In this document: positions 26,099 to 33,894 of the stretch, piece by piece
Layout: every line of letters begins with the position of its first letter
Numbering within the stretch: position 1 is the first letter of the stretch
Assembly: GCA_012719125.1 (NCBI GenBank)
Contig: JAAYAY010000024.1
Coordinates: 118,440 to 182,439, forward strand
DNA from: Planctomycetaceae bacterium
Lineage (GTDB): Bacteria; Planctomycetota; Planctomycetia; Pirellulales; Thermoguttaceae
DNA length: 64,000 bases
Direction of reading: 5' to 3'
Position numbers and translations under genes: made by a program
The notes under the pieces: generated by a model
The model's database searches: none
Seen by the model: only the letters and a program-made list of their open reading frames with translations
Told to the model about the DNA's origin: nothing

Positions 26099-26833
26099 AT
26101 GAAGTTCAAATGGCGGCGGCCGTCTGTCAGCAGGCGGCACGTGGACCGGTTCGTAACAGAAGCGGCCGCAACTTTGCCGCCGGGTGGTCGAGTTCTTGAT
26201 GCCGGCGCGGGTCACTGCCCCTACCGGCACCTGTTCCAGCACATGGAATATGAAACGGCCGACTTCTGCCAGGTATCGAAGGGTTATGGCTCGATCGACT
26301 ACGTCTGCAAGTTGGACGCGATTCCGGTCGAGAACGGTCGTTACGATGTGGTCTTATGCACCCAAGTGCTGGAACACGTGGCCGAACCTTGGGAAGTCTT
26401 TCTGGAGTTGAATCGTGTCTTAAAGCCCCGTGGCCGGTTGTTGCTCACGGCACCGCTCTGCTGGGATGAGCATGAAAAGCCCTACGATTTCTATCGCTAC
26501 ACCCAGTTCGGCCTGAGCCACCTGGCCACCAGGGCAGGTTTCGAGGTGCAAAGCCTCGAATGGCTGGAGGGCTTCTGCGGCAGTTTCGCCTTCCACCTCG
26601 GCAGAGCCGCTCACAGCCTGCCGCTCCGCCCGTCCGCCTACGGCGGCGGGCTCCTCGGGCTGGGAGCTGTGGCCGTGTCGGCCTGTCTTCGGCCCATGCT
26701 TTCCGTGCTGTCGCGCTGGTACGCGATGCTCGATCTCCGGCATCAGTACACAGGCAAAGGTTACTGTTTGAACTACGGTCTCCAGGCCCTCAAGATCAAG
26801 GACGTGGGGCGAAGGCAACCGCTGGCTGCCTGA
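26099..26833 (+). CDS. Class I SAM-dependent methyltransferase (Methyltransf_11)
   Basis: 244 residues. Motif I is GGRVLDAGAGHCPYR (residues 29-43), the acidic residue after beta 2 is in YETADF, motif II is YDVVLCTQVLEHVAEPWEV and motif III LKPRGRLLLTAPL. These identify the Methyltransf_11/UbiE-like fold. The YDFYRYTQFGLSHLATRAGFEV segment resembles small methyltransferases found beside glycosyltransferases in surface polysaccharide clusters, but there is no such cluster here. The C-terminal 60 residues contain a hydrophobic stretch (LGLGAVAVSACLRPMLSVLS) that may touch the membrane. The stop codon lies in the loop of a hairpin. Confidence 0.85.
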   Translation: MKFKWRRPSVSRRHVDRFVTEAAATLPPGGRVLDAGAGHCPYRHLFQHMEYETADFCQVSKGYGSIDYVCKLDAIPVENGRYDVVLCTQVLEHVAEPWEVFLELNRVLKPRGRLLLTAPLCWDEHEKPYDFYRYTQFGLSHLATRAGFEVQSLEWLEGFCGSFAFHLGRAAHSLPLRPSAYGGGLLGLGAVAVSACLRPMLSVLSRWYAMLDLRHQYTGKGYCLNYGLQALKIKDVGRRQPLAA

Positions 26834-26841
26834 CGGCAGCC
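26824..26841 (+). terminator. Hairpin over methyltransferase stop codon
   Basis: GGCTGCC (26824-26830) and GGCAGCC (26835-26841) form a perfect 7-bp stem with the TGA stop in its 4-base loop; GTCTGTTGT follows. It may be a weak terminator between the methyltransferase and the converging gene at 26917. Confidence 0.4.
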
Positions 26842-26916
26842 GTCTGTTGTCGTGGTCAGACGTGGCTCTGACTGGGGCAGTCCACGCGGTTATCGTTTTC
26901 TGGCGAGCCTCCGCGC

Positions 26917-28740
26917 CTACCTCCCCCCGCCCGCACACGCACAAGCACAAGCGCATCCCGCACAAGCACAACCGCCGCCTCCTCCGCCTCCGCCCGACTC
27001 GGCCAGCGATTCGAAAAACTCGCCCGTCACCCGGTCGACGCCGCTCAGATCGAGGAAACCGGGCTTGGTCTCGGCGAGCTTCAGAGAGCCGGGCGAGAGC
27101 GACGAGGCAAAACTGCCCATCGTGTTCTCCGTCCAACCGGCAAACGAGGCCCCCACGTCGCCCAGGCTGGTCGAGCCGGCCAGGGCCTCCGTGCTGGGAA
27201 GCGACGGGGCGGCTGCACCGCCCCAATCGCCGACGTGCCCGATGGGCCGGTGCCAACCGGGCGAGTAGTGCCAGGCGTCGAAGATCGAGCCGGGATCCTT
27301 GTCGAGCATGATCCATTCGAAGTGCTTGTCGATCTGCCGGATGTCGCCCACGTTCTTCGCCTGGTTGACGGCCCGGCGGACGATCGACCGGTAGTAGTCC
27401 TGCGTGTCGGAAAGATCGAAGGCCTTCATCTTGGCCGCCGTGCCGGCGACGAGCACCTTGATCGGCACCGTAAACTTGATCTCGGCCACCGGCTTGCCCG
27501 CGTTCTTCTCCAACAGGAACAGAAACCCGGTTTCGTAGTCGTGCACCACCGTCCCCAACTGCCGGGCGGCCTTGCGATAGTGCTTGGCCCGATCCTTCTG
27601 GTCCGAGTCCTCCCCCGTGGCAACGAAGCTCTCGTGCAGTTCGACGATCAGCGGGTCGTTGTCGACCTCGCGCAGAATGCCCTTCTTCAACATTCCGAAG
27701 ATCACCAGTCCCAGCACTCGCCCAATGGGCAGTTCCAGCAGCACGGCCGCCTCCGGCGCGGTCAGGCCCCGCTTGATCCCGCCCCCTTCGACCTCGGCGA
27801 TCGGCGGCAGATATTTCGACTTTCGCTTGTGGAGGAAGTGCTCGTTGAGCCAGACCAGTCCGCCCAGCACGGGCAGCGAGAACAGGTGGGCCCCCGGCTG
27901 GTTATAGAACCAGACGGCGCAAACCACGACCAGAACCACGAACAGCGAAATGCCGGTGCCGCCGGTGAAACGAAAATAGGCGATTCCTCCCAACACGAGT
28001 GCCAAAACCGCGGCCGCGAACCGAACCCCGGGCGACTGGCTGAACCAGCGAACGAAGAGCTGCCAGCGCGACATGTAGACGACCCGGGCCAGGTCCCGCT
28101 TGGGAAAGGAGACGGCTACCATGTGCGGACCCGTGAGCTTCTGGTCGAGCATCATCCAGACGGCGCTGAATCCCTCGTCGGTCTGCGCCACGTTGCTGAA
28201 CTTGAGCCCCTGGTGCAGGATCTCCTCCCTTTGGATCCCCTTGGGCAGATGGACGGCCACCATGATATTCGTCGTTCCCTGCACGTACTGCGAGCCGAAC
28301 CAGGTGGGCGTGATCCGGAACGAAGCGTAATCCTTCCGGGTCGTGTCCTGATAGACCATGTCGGGCATGACGAACTCGACGTGGACGGTTCCCGTCTGGC
28401 CGGGACCGATTGTGCCGGCGCCCAGATGGACCTCGAAGCCGGGCTTCACGAATTCGGAATGGCGGATATCCCTCGCCTGCCGCCCGCCGGCCGAGGCCTT
28501 CACGTTGCTGAGCGAATAGCCCGCGTGCGGAACACCGATATCGACGATGTCGATCGGATGGGCCCCCGGCATGTTTTCGAAGGTGATGTCGTAGATCAGC
28601 CGGGCGGAGGCGTCGGGCTGGATGACGGCGTGCATCTCGAGGTCGGGCACACGGAACGAGTAGTCCTGCGCGGCGGCGTTGAGCGCCGACGCGGCCGCGA
28701 AGAATAGCGCGATCAGCAAGTGGCGGACGGATGATGTCAT
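26917..28740 (-). CDS. DUF2207/TIGR04222-like membrane protein with Gly8 and Cys-Ala tail
   Basis: 607 residues. A signal peptide (cleavage after NAAA, about 24) leads to an exported beta-rich domain up to about 240. Three hydrophobic helices follow (about 245-265, 270-288, 293-310), so the remainder should be cytosolic. Residues 320-530 are soluble and include LTAPEAAVLLELPIGRVLGL, of winged-helix character, as in DUF2207 and TIGR04222 proteins. The C-terminus is remarkable: eight glycines (583-590), then CACAGCACACACA (591-603) with six cysteines at 591, 593, 596, 598, 600 and 602, ending GGGR. Upstream on the same strand lie two radical SAM-type genes and a zinc-ribbon gene, which makes this the candidate substrate of a peptide-modifying system. 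The modification is inferred, not shown. Confidence 0.85.
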   Translation of the reverse strand: MTSSVRHLLIALFFAAASALNAAAQDYSFRVPDLEMHAVIQPDASARLIYDITFENMPGAHPIDIVDIGVPHAGYSLSNVKASAGGRQARDIRHSEFVKPGFEVHLGAGTIGPGQTGTVHVEFVMPDMVYQDTTRKDYASFRITPTWFGSQYVQGTTNIMVAVHLPKGIQREEILHQGLKFSNVAQTDEGFSAVWMMLDQKLTGPHMVAVSFPKRDLARVVYMSRWQLFVRWFSQSPGVRFAAAVLALVLGGIAYFRFTGGTGISLFVVLVVVCAVWFYNQPGAHLFSLPVLGGLVWLNEHFLHKRKSKYLPPIAEVEGGGIKRGLTAPEAAVLLELPIGRVLGLVIFGMLKKGILREVDNDPLIVELHESFVATGEDSDQKDRAKHYRKAARQLGTVVHDYETGFLFLLEKNAGKPVAEIKFTVPIKVLVAGTAAKMKAFDLSDTQDYYRSIVRRAVNQAKNVGDIRQIDKHFEWIMLDKDPGSIFDAWHYSPGWHRPIGHVGDWGGAAAPSLPSTEALAGSTSLGDVGASFAGWTENTMGSFASSLSPGSLKLAETKPGFLDLSGVDRVTGEFFESLAESGGGGGGGGCACAGCACACACAGGGR

Positions 28741-28806
28741 GGCCGGTGTCCCGGGTGAATCGGTTGGGGTTCATTTCGGCGACGTTCGAGAGGTAACGTT
28801 GGTCTT

Positions 28807-28903
28807 CGTAGCTTGGCTCTCCAGAGCCGAGTCTTCTCGCGATTCCCCGTTCTCCTCTAGTCTTTGCCGGTTCCTATGCTCGGCTCTGGAGAGCCAAGCT
28901 ACG
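28807..28903. repeat. GTAG-headed REP pair (inverted), CTTGGCTCT hairpins
   Basis: Arms 28807-28831 and 28879-28903 are perfect 25-base reverse complements. Each arm itself is GTAG followed by an imperfect hairpin (CTTGGCTCT-CC-AGAGCCGAG), the layout of a REP; the inverted pair is a BIME. It lies between the degenerate radical SAM gene, whose stop is at 28905-28907, and the candidate substrate gene. Confidence 0.85.
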
Positions 28904-28904
28904 G

Positions 28905-30248
28905 TTAGCCGCTCGGCGGGATTGCCCAGCCGAGGGGCGTGCGGGGGCAATCGGCGGCGCAGATGGCCAGGCCCGGGCATTCGTCGCAGTGGGTGTCGGT
29001 CTGCACCCGCCGCCGGTAGGCCTCGTACACCTCGCTGGCGGCCATCGTCTCCCAACTGTCATTCAGCAAATTGCCGATGGACCGCCACGGACCTCTCGCT
29101 GCGAACACCGAACCGTCGCCTTCGACGCGGATGGCGTGATCGCCCGAGGTTCGCGGCCCCTGCCGGACTTGCTCCGCGAGCGGGACTCCGGCGGCCCTTT
29201 GCCGCGGCGGGTACCACAGGTGCCGCACGCCCATCGCGTCGGCCGACTCTTCGACCATCCGGGCGGTCTGCAACAGTTGCTCGCCGGCCAGGGCCCCGGG
29301 CTCCCGGTCCGGAGTCGCGGTTGCCAGGGCGAAAAAGGCAATGTTGGTCACGTCTGCGGCTCTTAGCGCCTCAATGGTTTCTTCCAAGGTATCCAGCGTC
29401 GGTTCGATCAGCCCCACCTCGGCCACAACGCAGACTTCGTTGTCACGCACGGAATCGAACGCCCGCATCACGGCCGCGTGATCTCCCTGGCGGATGACGG
29501 CGTCGTGCACGTCGGCATGGCACGACAGGTACAGCAGGTTGACGTGATCCACCCCGGCCGCGGCCAACTCTGCCACGAACGCCTCCTCGGCCAGATCGCT
29601 CCCCTGCGCCCGCACACCCGCGATCATTCCCAGGTCCTCGGCCCGCTCGATCGCCCGGACCAGGGCCGAACGCTCGAAACCGCCGGGCGCGATCAGGGTG
29701 ACGTGGGGGATGCCTTGTTCCCACAAGCGATCCAGAATCGGCACGAGGATCTCGGGCGCCGCCAGCGGCACGTCGGCTGAGAGCGGTTTCTTCAGCGGAG
29801 CCGCGTCGGGACCGAAGGACGGGTCGACCAGATTGAGGATCGGGTAGTTGTCGCCCGGCGATGCCAGCTCGCGCAAAATCGAGCGCACCCGCTCGATATC
29901 CTCGCTGGCCCGCTGGGCGGAAACGCCGTGGAACGTCTTCTGGAGCCTGGCGATGATGGCTGCGTCGTCTTCGCCGTCGAGCAGCGCCTTGGCGATCAGG
30001 ACGCCGGAAGATCGCAGCCGCGCGGCCGCGGTGGCATTGGCCAGCAATACGCCGAAACCGTTCGAATCGACCCGCAGGTGGAACCGCGTGTTGGTCCCGT
30101 CCGCCTCGCGCAGGTAGTGATAGAGCCCCGGCTCCACTTCACACGTCTCCGGACGATGGCGTCGTAGCTTGAGCAAGTCGCGGCGCGGATCGAACGCTTC
30201 GTCCGCATGCCGGCCGCAGAACTTGTTCCACAGTTGCATCAGATTCAT
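28905..30248 (-). CDS. Degenerate radical SAM/SPASM paralogue lacking the 4Fe-4S motif
   Basis: 447 residues from ATG 30248, which overlaps the stop of the upstream enzyme gene by ATGA; the frame from 30377 starts inside that gene. Residues 40-110 are the PqqD-like segment shared with the paralogue (LLDGEDDAAIIARLQ). Residues 160-330 follow the radical SAM barrel of the paralogue (IPHVTLIAPGGFERSALV aligns with VPHIIFTGGEPTLHPHLV), but the CxxxCxxC loop is gone and GGEP is not kept. The C-terminal cluster motif is conserved: Cys421-x2-Cys424-x5-Cys430-x3-Cys434. I infer a non-catalytic partner, perhaps for substrate binding or heterodimer formation. A separate origin as an unrelated TIM barrel is unlikely given the shared N- and C-terminal parts. 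Confidence 0.75.
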   Translation of the reverse strand: MNLMQLWNKFCGRHADEAFDPRRDLLKLRRHRPETCEVEPGLYHYLREADGTNTRFHLRVDSNGFGVLLANATAAARLRSSGVLIAKALLDGEDDAAIIARLQKTFHGVSAQRASEDIERVRSILRELASPGDNYPILNLVDPSFGPDAAPLKKPLSADVPLAAPEILVPILDRLWEQGIPHVTLIAPGGFERSALVRAIERAEDLGMIAGVRAQGSDLAEEAFVAELAAAGVDHVNLLYLSCHADVHDAVIRQGDHAAVMRAFDSVRDNEVCVVAEVGLIEPTLDTLEETIEALRAADVTNIAFFALATATPDREPGALAGEQLLQTARMVEESADAMGVRHLWYPPRQRAAGVPLAEQVRQGPRTSGDHAIRVEGDGSVFAARGPWRSIGNLLNDSWETMAASEVYEAYRRRVQTDTHCDECPGLAICAADCPRTPLGWAIPPSG

Positions 30249-31693
30249 ACGTGGTTCCTCGATGGTCCTGCCGCGATCGGCAACCTTGTATTCACTTCCG
30301 CTTCCCAAGCGATCCGGCACCCGCCCGCACACAGCGGCAGATCGGGACAATCCCAGCACATCTCGGGCAAACCGCACCCTCGCGGATCCTCAACTCGATC
30401 GCGAAAGCTGCGAAACAGCCGGCTATTCCAGATCTCCGACCAGTCGTCGCGGAGGAAATTGCCGGCCGGATGATAATAGGATTGGCATGCCAACACGCTG
30501 CCGTCCGGTTCGACGGCGATCGTGTACTGACCCGCATTGCACCGTTTCGGGCCGAGATCCAGTCCGACCGGTGAGAGCCGGCAATAGGGTGTGGGCGTGT
30601 ACCACAGAAACCGCATGCCCAACTCACCGGCCCGATCCCGCACGGCCGCCAGAACCGGCGCCAGGTCATCTTCGGCAATCGCGTCGGCGAATCGGCACCC
30701 AGCCCCCGAGTGGATCATGCCGTTCATGGCAAACGTCCCGAGGCCCAACTCGTGCAGAAATTCGACGATCCGTTCCGCCTCGTCGGCGTTCTTCCGCGTG
30801 AGTGTCGTGTTGGTGATCGTGTGCAGTTCCACATCCAGGGCGTTGCGGATGCCGGCCACCGTCTCGGCAAACGAGGCCGCACCGGTCATGGCGTTGTGAG
30901 CCTCGGCCCGGTGCGACTGGAGCGTGACCTGCAAGTGGCTCAAGCCGGCCCGCGACATGGCCCGAGTGAACTCCTTATTCGCAAAACGCCGGCCGTTGCT
31001 GTTGACTCCCGTCACCAGGCCAAGATCTCGGGCATAGCCGACAAGCTCCACCAGGTGTGGATGGAGCGTGGGTTCTCCGCCCGTGAAGATGATATGGGGG
31101 ACCCCGATCGCACAAAGCTTGTCGAGCACCTGCTTCCACTCGTCGAGCGTCAGCGATCGTGTGCGGCCTCGATCCTTTTCGTTGTAGCAATGTCCGCAGG
31201 CGTTGTTGCAGCCGTAGGTCAAGGCGAGATCGGCCTTGTAGGGTGCGTCGACCGGCGTGCTGAACAGGTCCTTTCGACCGGCCGACGTGAGTCCGCAGGT
31301 CGGGCAAGCATCGGTGGTCGTCTCGAGATGGTCGATAAGATCGAAAACTGCACGAACGTCGCCGGTAACACGACTGCCGCTGCCACCCTGGCGACGTAGG
31401 GCGGCGGCCGCTTCGGCACGGGTTCGGCCGTCGAGCGCCATCTTGGCCAGCAGCGTCGCGGTGGCGTTCAGATGCACCACGTCGCTCACGTCGACCATCA
31501 GCGTCCCGCGTCCGTCGGCCTCAACCCGTAGATGGAGGATCCGGCAACCGCCCGGCGGGCAAACCCGATAGACGAACAGACCGGGACGAAGCGGCGAGGC
31601 GAGCCGAACCGCACTCAACACGCCAGCCAGGTCCTCGCGGACTGCCTGAACCCCTCTCCGTCCCCACCGAGATACCCAGCGGGGTATTACCAT
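30245..31693 (-). CDS. Radical SAM/SPASM enzyme with N-terminal PqqD-like domain
   Basis: 482 residues. Residues 38-103 form a PqqD-like (RiPP recognition element-like) segment (DVVHLNATATLLAKMALDGR). After a CxxC at 130-133, the radical SAM core begins with GCNNACGHCY, giving Cys162-x3-Cys166-x2-Cys169, and the SAM-binding GGEP follows at 205-208. The C-terminal half carries SPASM-type cysteines: CNAG, LACQ, then Cys440, Cys446, Cys449, Cys455 and Cys459. PqqD-fused SPASM enzymes usually modify ribosomally made peptides or protein tails. The start overlaps the upstream zinc-ribbon gene by seven bases (ATGGTAA) and the end overlaps the downstream paralogue by four, so all three are translated together. 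Confidence 0.9.
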   Translation of the reverse strand: MVIPRWVSRWGRRGVQAVREDLAGVLSAVRLASPLRPGLFVYRVCPPGGCRILHLRVEADGRGTLMVDVSDVVHLNATATLLAKMALDGRTRAEAAAALRRQGGSGSRVTGDVRAVFDLIDHLETTTDACPTCGLTSAGRKDLFSTPVDAPYKADLALTYGCNNACGHCYNEKDRGRTRSLTLDEWKQVLDKLCAIGVPHIIFTGGEPTLHPHLVELVGYARDLGLVTGVNSNGRRFANKEFTRAMSRAGLSHLQVTLQSHRAEAHNAMTGAASFAETVAGIRNALDVELHTITNTTLTRKNADEAERIVEFLHELGLGTFAMNGMIHSGAGCRFADAIAEDDLAPVLAAVRDRAGELGMRFLWYTPTPYCRLSPVGLDLGPKRCNAGQYTIAVEPDGSVLACQSYYHPAGNFLRDDWSEIWNSRLFRSFRDRVEDPRGCGLPEMCWDCPDLPLCAGGCRIAWEAEVNTRLPIAAGPSRNHV

Positions 31694-32022
31694 TTCGGCT
31701 CTTCCTCAATCTGATAGGTCGCGCCGCAGAATTCGCAGTTGACGAACACAGCCCCCGCACTGACGGTCACCGATTTCTTGCTCAACGTGCCGCCGCACGA
31801 CCGGCAGGTCATGCTCTCCAGGTGCACGTCGCCCGAGAGGTCGATCTTCTGAACGATGTTCGTCGTCTGGGGCATCTTGCGGGCGAGCCAGACCAGCGCC
31901 CCGGCGGCCACCCAAAGAACGACCCCCACCACCATCCGCATCACCTGGCCCTGGGCCCCGACAACGAACACGAACCCCAACAGACCCAAGAGAACCGCCA
32001 GCGGATAGGCAACCAGTTTCAT
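31687..32022 (-). CDS. Membrane zinc-ribbon protein
   Basis: 111 residues from ATG 32022, preceded by GAGGGAA; the frame to 32214 reads through a repeat and is rejected. Two hydrophobic helices (about 5-23 and 28-47) anchor the protein. The C-terminal half is a zinc ribbon with Cys73-x2-Cys76 and Cys96-x2-Cys99 (MTCRSCGGTL, VNCEFCGATY). It is the first gene of the coupled group zinc-ribbon, radical SAM, degenerate radical SAM. The role is unknown; it may place the enzymes at the membrane next to the Cys-Ala tail protein. Confidence 0.8.
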   Translation of the reverse strand: MKLVAYPLAVLLGLLGFVFVVGAQGQVMRMVVGVVLWVAAGALVWLARKMPQTTNIVQKIDLSGDVHLESMTCRSCGGTLSKKSVTVSAGAVFVNCEFCGATYQIEEEPKW

Positions 32023-32102
32023 CGTGCCAATTCCCTCACGCCCGCCAAACAGCCTTGCGGGATTCGTGGAAATATGATTCCCATCGAGAGGACCGCGCCG
32101 CG

Positions 32103-32174
32103 CGTCATTCCCGCGAAGGAGGGAATCCAGGTACTCGGCAAACGATCTGGATTCCCGTCTTCGCGGGAATGACG
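32103..32174. repeat. GTCATTCCCGCGAAG inverted repeat
   Basis: Arms 32103-32130 and 32147-32174 are near-perfect reverse complements (CGTCATTCCCGCGAAG..GGGAATCCAG). This sequence belongs to the widespread family whose read-through gives the FPRRRESR peptide often found in spurious annotations. It lies just upstream of the zinc-ribbon gene. Confidence 0.85.
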
Positions 32175-32286
32175 GCGAACGGAATCTTCGGTTCGCTCCA
32201 GCACTGCTTGGCAAGCAAGCAGTGGCGCACGGGCGTATCGCAACACGTGCAACTTTGCCCCCAGTGTAGCGATTTGCCGTCTCAGA

Positions 32287-33681
32287 TCAATCGGGCGATT
32301 CCTTCGGCGTCTTGGCTCCCAAGGCCTCCGCGGCCGCCCGCAGGATGAGTTGCTCCGTCATCTGCGGCACCCAGCAGTAGTGGTCATTGTACCCGTCGCG
32401 CCAGCACTGGTCGGTGGGGACGTAACCCGCGGCCCCGTCGCCGAAACCGGCGACCATCACGAACGAGTCGGGCCGCAATCGCTGCGCGCCGAGTTGATAG
32501 CCCACAAAGCTCTCGGCCGGCAGGATGGTGAACTGGGCCGCTCCGTCCGCCAGATCGAGGCAGGGCACGTCTACGGGTTGGCCCGCATCGACCCGCTGCC
32601 GCCAACTCAATCCGAGCGCCGCGCTGATCCGCTGCCAGCGGGTCGCCTTCGAATCGGCCAGCGTCTTCCGCATCGCTTCGATCGTGTAGTTGCCGTCGTC
32701 TCGGGCCGGCAGCGGCAGCTCCGCCACGCGGAAGGCGATCTCGTCGAGCGGTTGCCGCTCGGTGTTCTTCCAGGCGGCCAGCATTCCCTGGTAGAGCCGA
32801 TCGGCGAGTACGGGGCGGTTGGCCGGATCGCCCGTGTTGTACTTGCCTGCCGTCGTGTCGCCCCCACAGCCGGTGAAGTAGATCTGCAGCACGCTCGGGT
32901 CGTCGCTCTGCCGCCGCGCCCGGGCGATGCCGGGGAAGTCGGCCGACACACTCCCCTTGCCGTAGTGGCTCATCGGGTGGACGGCGTAGCAACTCCAGGC
33001 CAGCACGGGCGTGTCGCCGTCCCACAGACTGATCGTCTTCAGCCAGGGATCGATCTCGCCCTCCGGCGCGTCGTAGATGTTGCCGCTGGCGCTGCCTCGC
33101 CGCCAACTGATTTGCCCTTCCGGGCTGACGACGCGGCGGTTCGACGCGACCCGCTCAACCTTCGCCTGCCCGATGCCAACATGAGTCACTCGCTGAAACG
33201 ATCCGAGCGACTTCTTGAGTGCCCGGGCCGTTCGCTGCACGGCCTGTTCGTGAAACTTCGGGTCGCAGTTGTAGCCCGCGAGCCCCTGCTCGTCGAGCAG
33301 CTTCTGGGCCGTCAGATCGCAGATCGGAGCGTCGTGCTGGTGGACCGTGGCCAGCATCACCCGCCGGCGAGTCGTACCTGCCGCCTCGGCCAGCACGTCG
33401 CGCCAGCGATCGTAAGAATCGTTGTTGCACTGGCACCAATCCAGGGCGACGACCACCACCGGCTTGTCGGTGCCGGTCAGTACGAACCCCTTGGCAAACA
33501 GCGGATCGACGATCTCCTTCGCGTCCTCCACGCCGCCGCCCATACAGGCGTGGCCAATCGGAATGGTGATATCCGCTTCGAACGTGGCGACGCGGTATTC
33601 GCCGGCTTGCGTGTCAGAGACGAACAACAGGAGACCGAATGCCGACACGAGTCCGAAACACATAGTCCTGACGGAAATCAT
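32287..33681 (-). CDS. Exported neutral/alkaline ceramidase-like protein
   Basis: 464 residues from ATG 33681, with AGGGGG six bases upstream; the frame to 33753 has no ribosome site. A signal peptide (cleavage after TQA) is followed by the N-terminal domain of the neutral ceramidase family: FEADITIPIGHACMGGG, then VVVVALDWCQCN, a histidine-rich MLATVHQHDAP and YAVHPMSHYGK, and ADFPGIARARRQS, with Asp/His clusters that bind zinc in characterised members. It is shorter than full ceramidases (about 650 residues), lacking the C-terminal immunoglobulin domain, as in many planctomycete homologues. The natural substrate may not be ceramide. Confidence 0.85.
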   Translation of the reverse strand: MISVRTMCFGLVSAFGLLLFVSDTQAGEYRVATFEADITIPIGHACMGGGVEDAKEIVDPLFAKGFVLTGTDKPVVVVALDWCQCNNDSYDRWRDVLAEAAGTTRRRVMLATVHQHDAPICDLTAQKLLDEQGLAGYNCDPKFHEQAVQRTARALKKSLGSFQRVTHVGIGQAKVERVASNRRVVSPEGQISWRRGSASGNIYDAPEGEIDPWLKTISLWDGDTPVLAWSCYAVHPMSHYGKGSVSADFPGIARARRQSDDPSVLQIYFTGCGGDTTAGKYNTGDPANRPVLADRLYQGMLAAWKNTERQPLDEIAFRVAELPLPARDDGNYTIEAMRKTLADSKATRWQRISAALGLSWRQRVDAGQPVDVPCLDLADGAAQFTILPAESFVGYQLGAQRLRPDSFVMVAGFGDGAAGYVPTDQCWRDGYNDHYCWVPQMTEQLILRAAAEALGAKTPKESPD

Positions 33682-33761
33682 TGTTATCCCCCTGAACGAA
33701 ACAGCTTTGAATAGACGTCCACTTCCCAGCATCGTAGGCGAACGTTCCACCATTCACAACA

Positions 33762-33833
33762 CCCTCTGATACCTCTGATCTCTCCTGTTCATAAGAATGG
33801 CTTTGAACAGGAGAGATCAGAGGTATCAGAGGG
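33762..33833. repeat. Perfect 30-bp inverted repeat
   Basis: Arms 33762-33791 and 33804-33833 are perfect 30-base reverse complements with a 12-base loop (ACCTCTGATCTCTCCTGTTC in the left arm). The unit CTCTGAT occurs twice in each arm. It lies between two minus-strand genes, downstream of the gene at 33895, and would form a very stable transcript hairpin; no T-run follows. Confidence 0.9.
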
Positions 33834-33894
33834 GATTGTTGGCGGCGCAATTGCTGGGAATTCTCGGTGTCGTCTGCCGAGAGGGACAAGCTCA

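Noticed and set aside
27235..28707. 490-codon plus-strand frame opposite the Cys-Ala tail protein
   Set aside because: Composition of an antisense shadow (His/Val/Gly/Asp/Arg-rich) and no domain; the minus-strand protein has signal peptide and membrane helices.
31822..32214. Extended N-terminus of the zinc-ribbon protein containing SFPRRRESR
   Set aside because: This peptide is a known product of reading through the GTCATTCCCGCG repeat; the internal ATG at 32022 has a ribosome site and a membrane helix.
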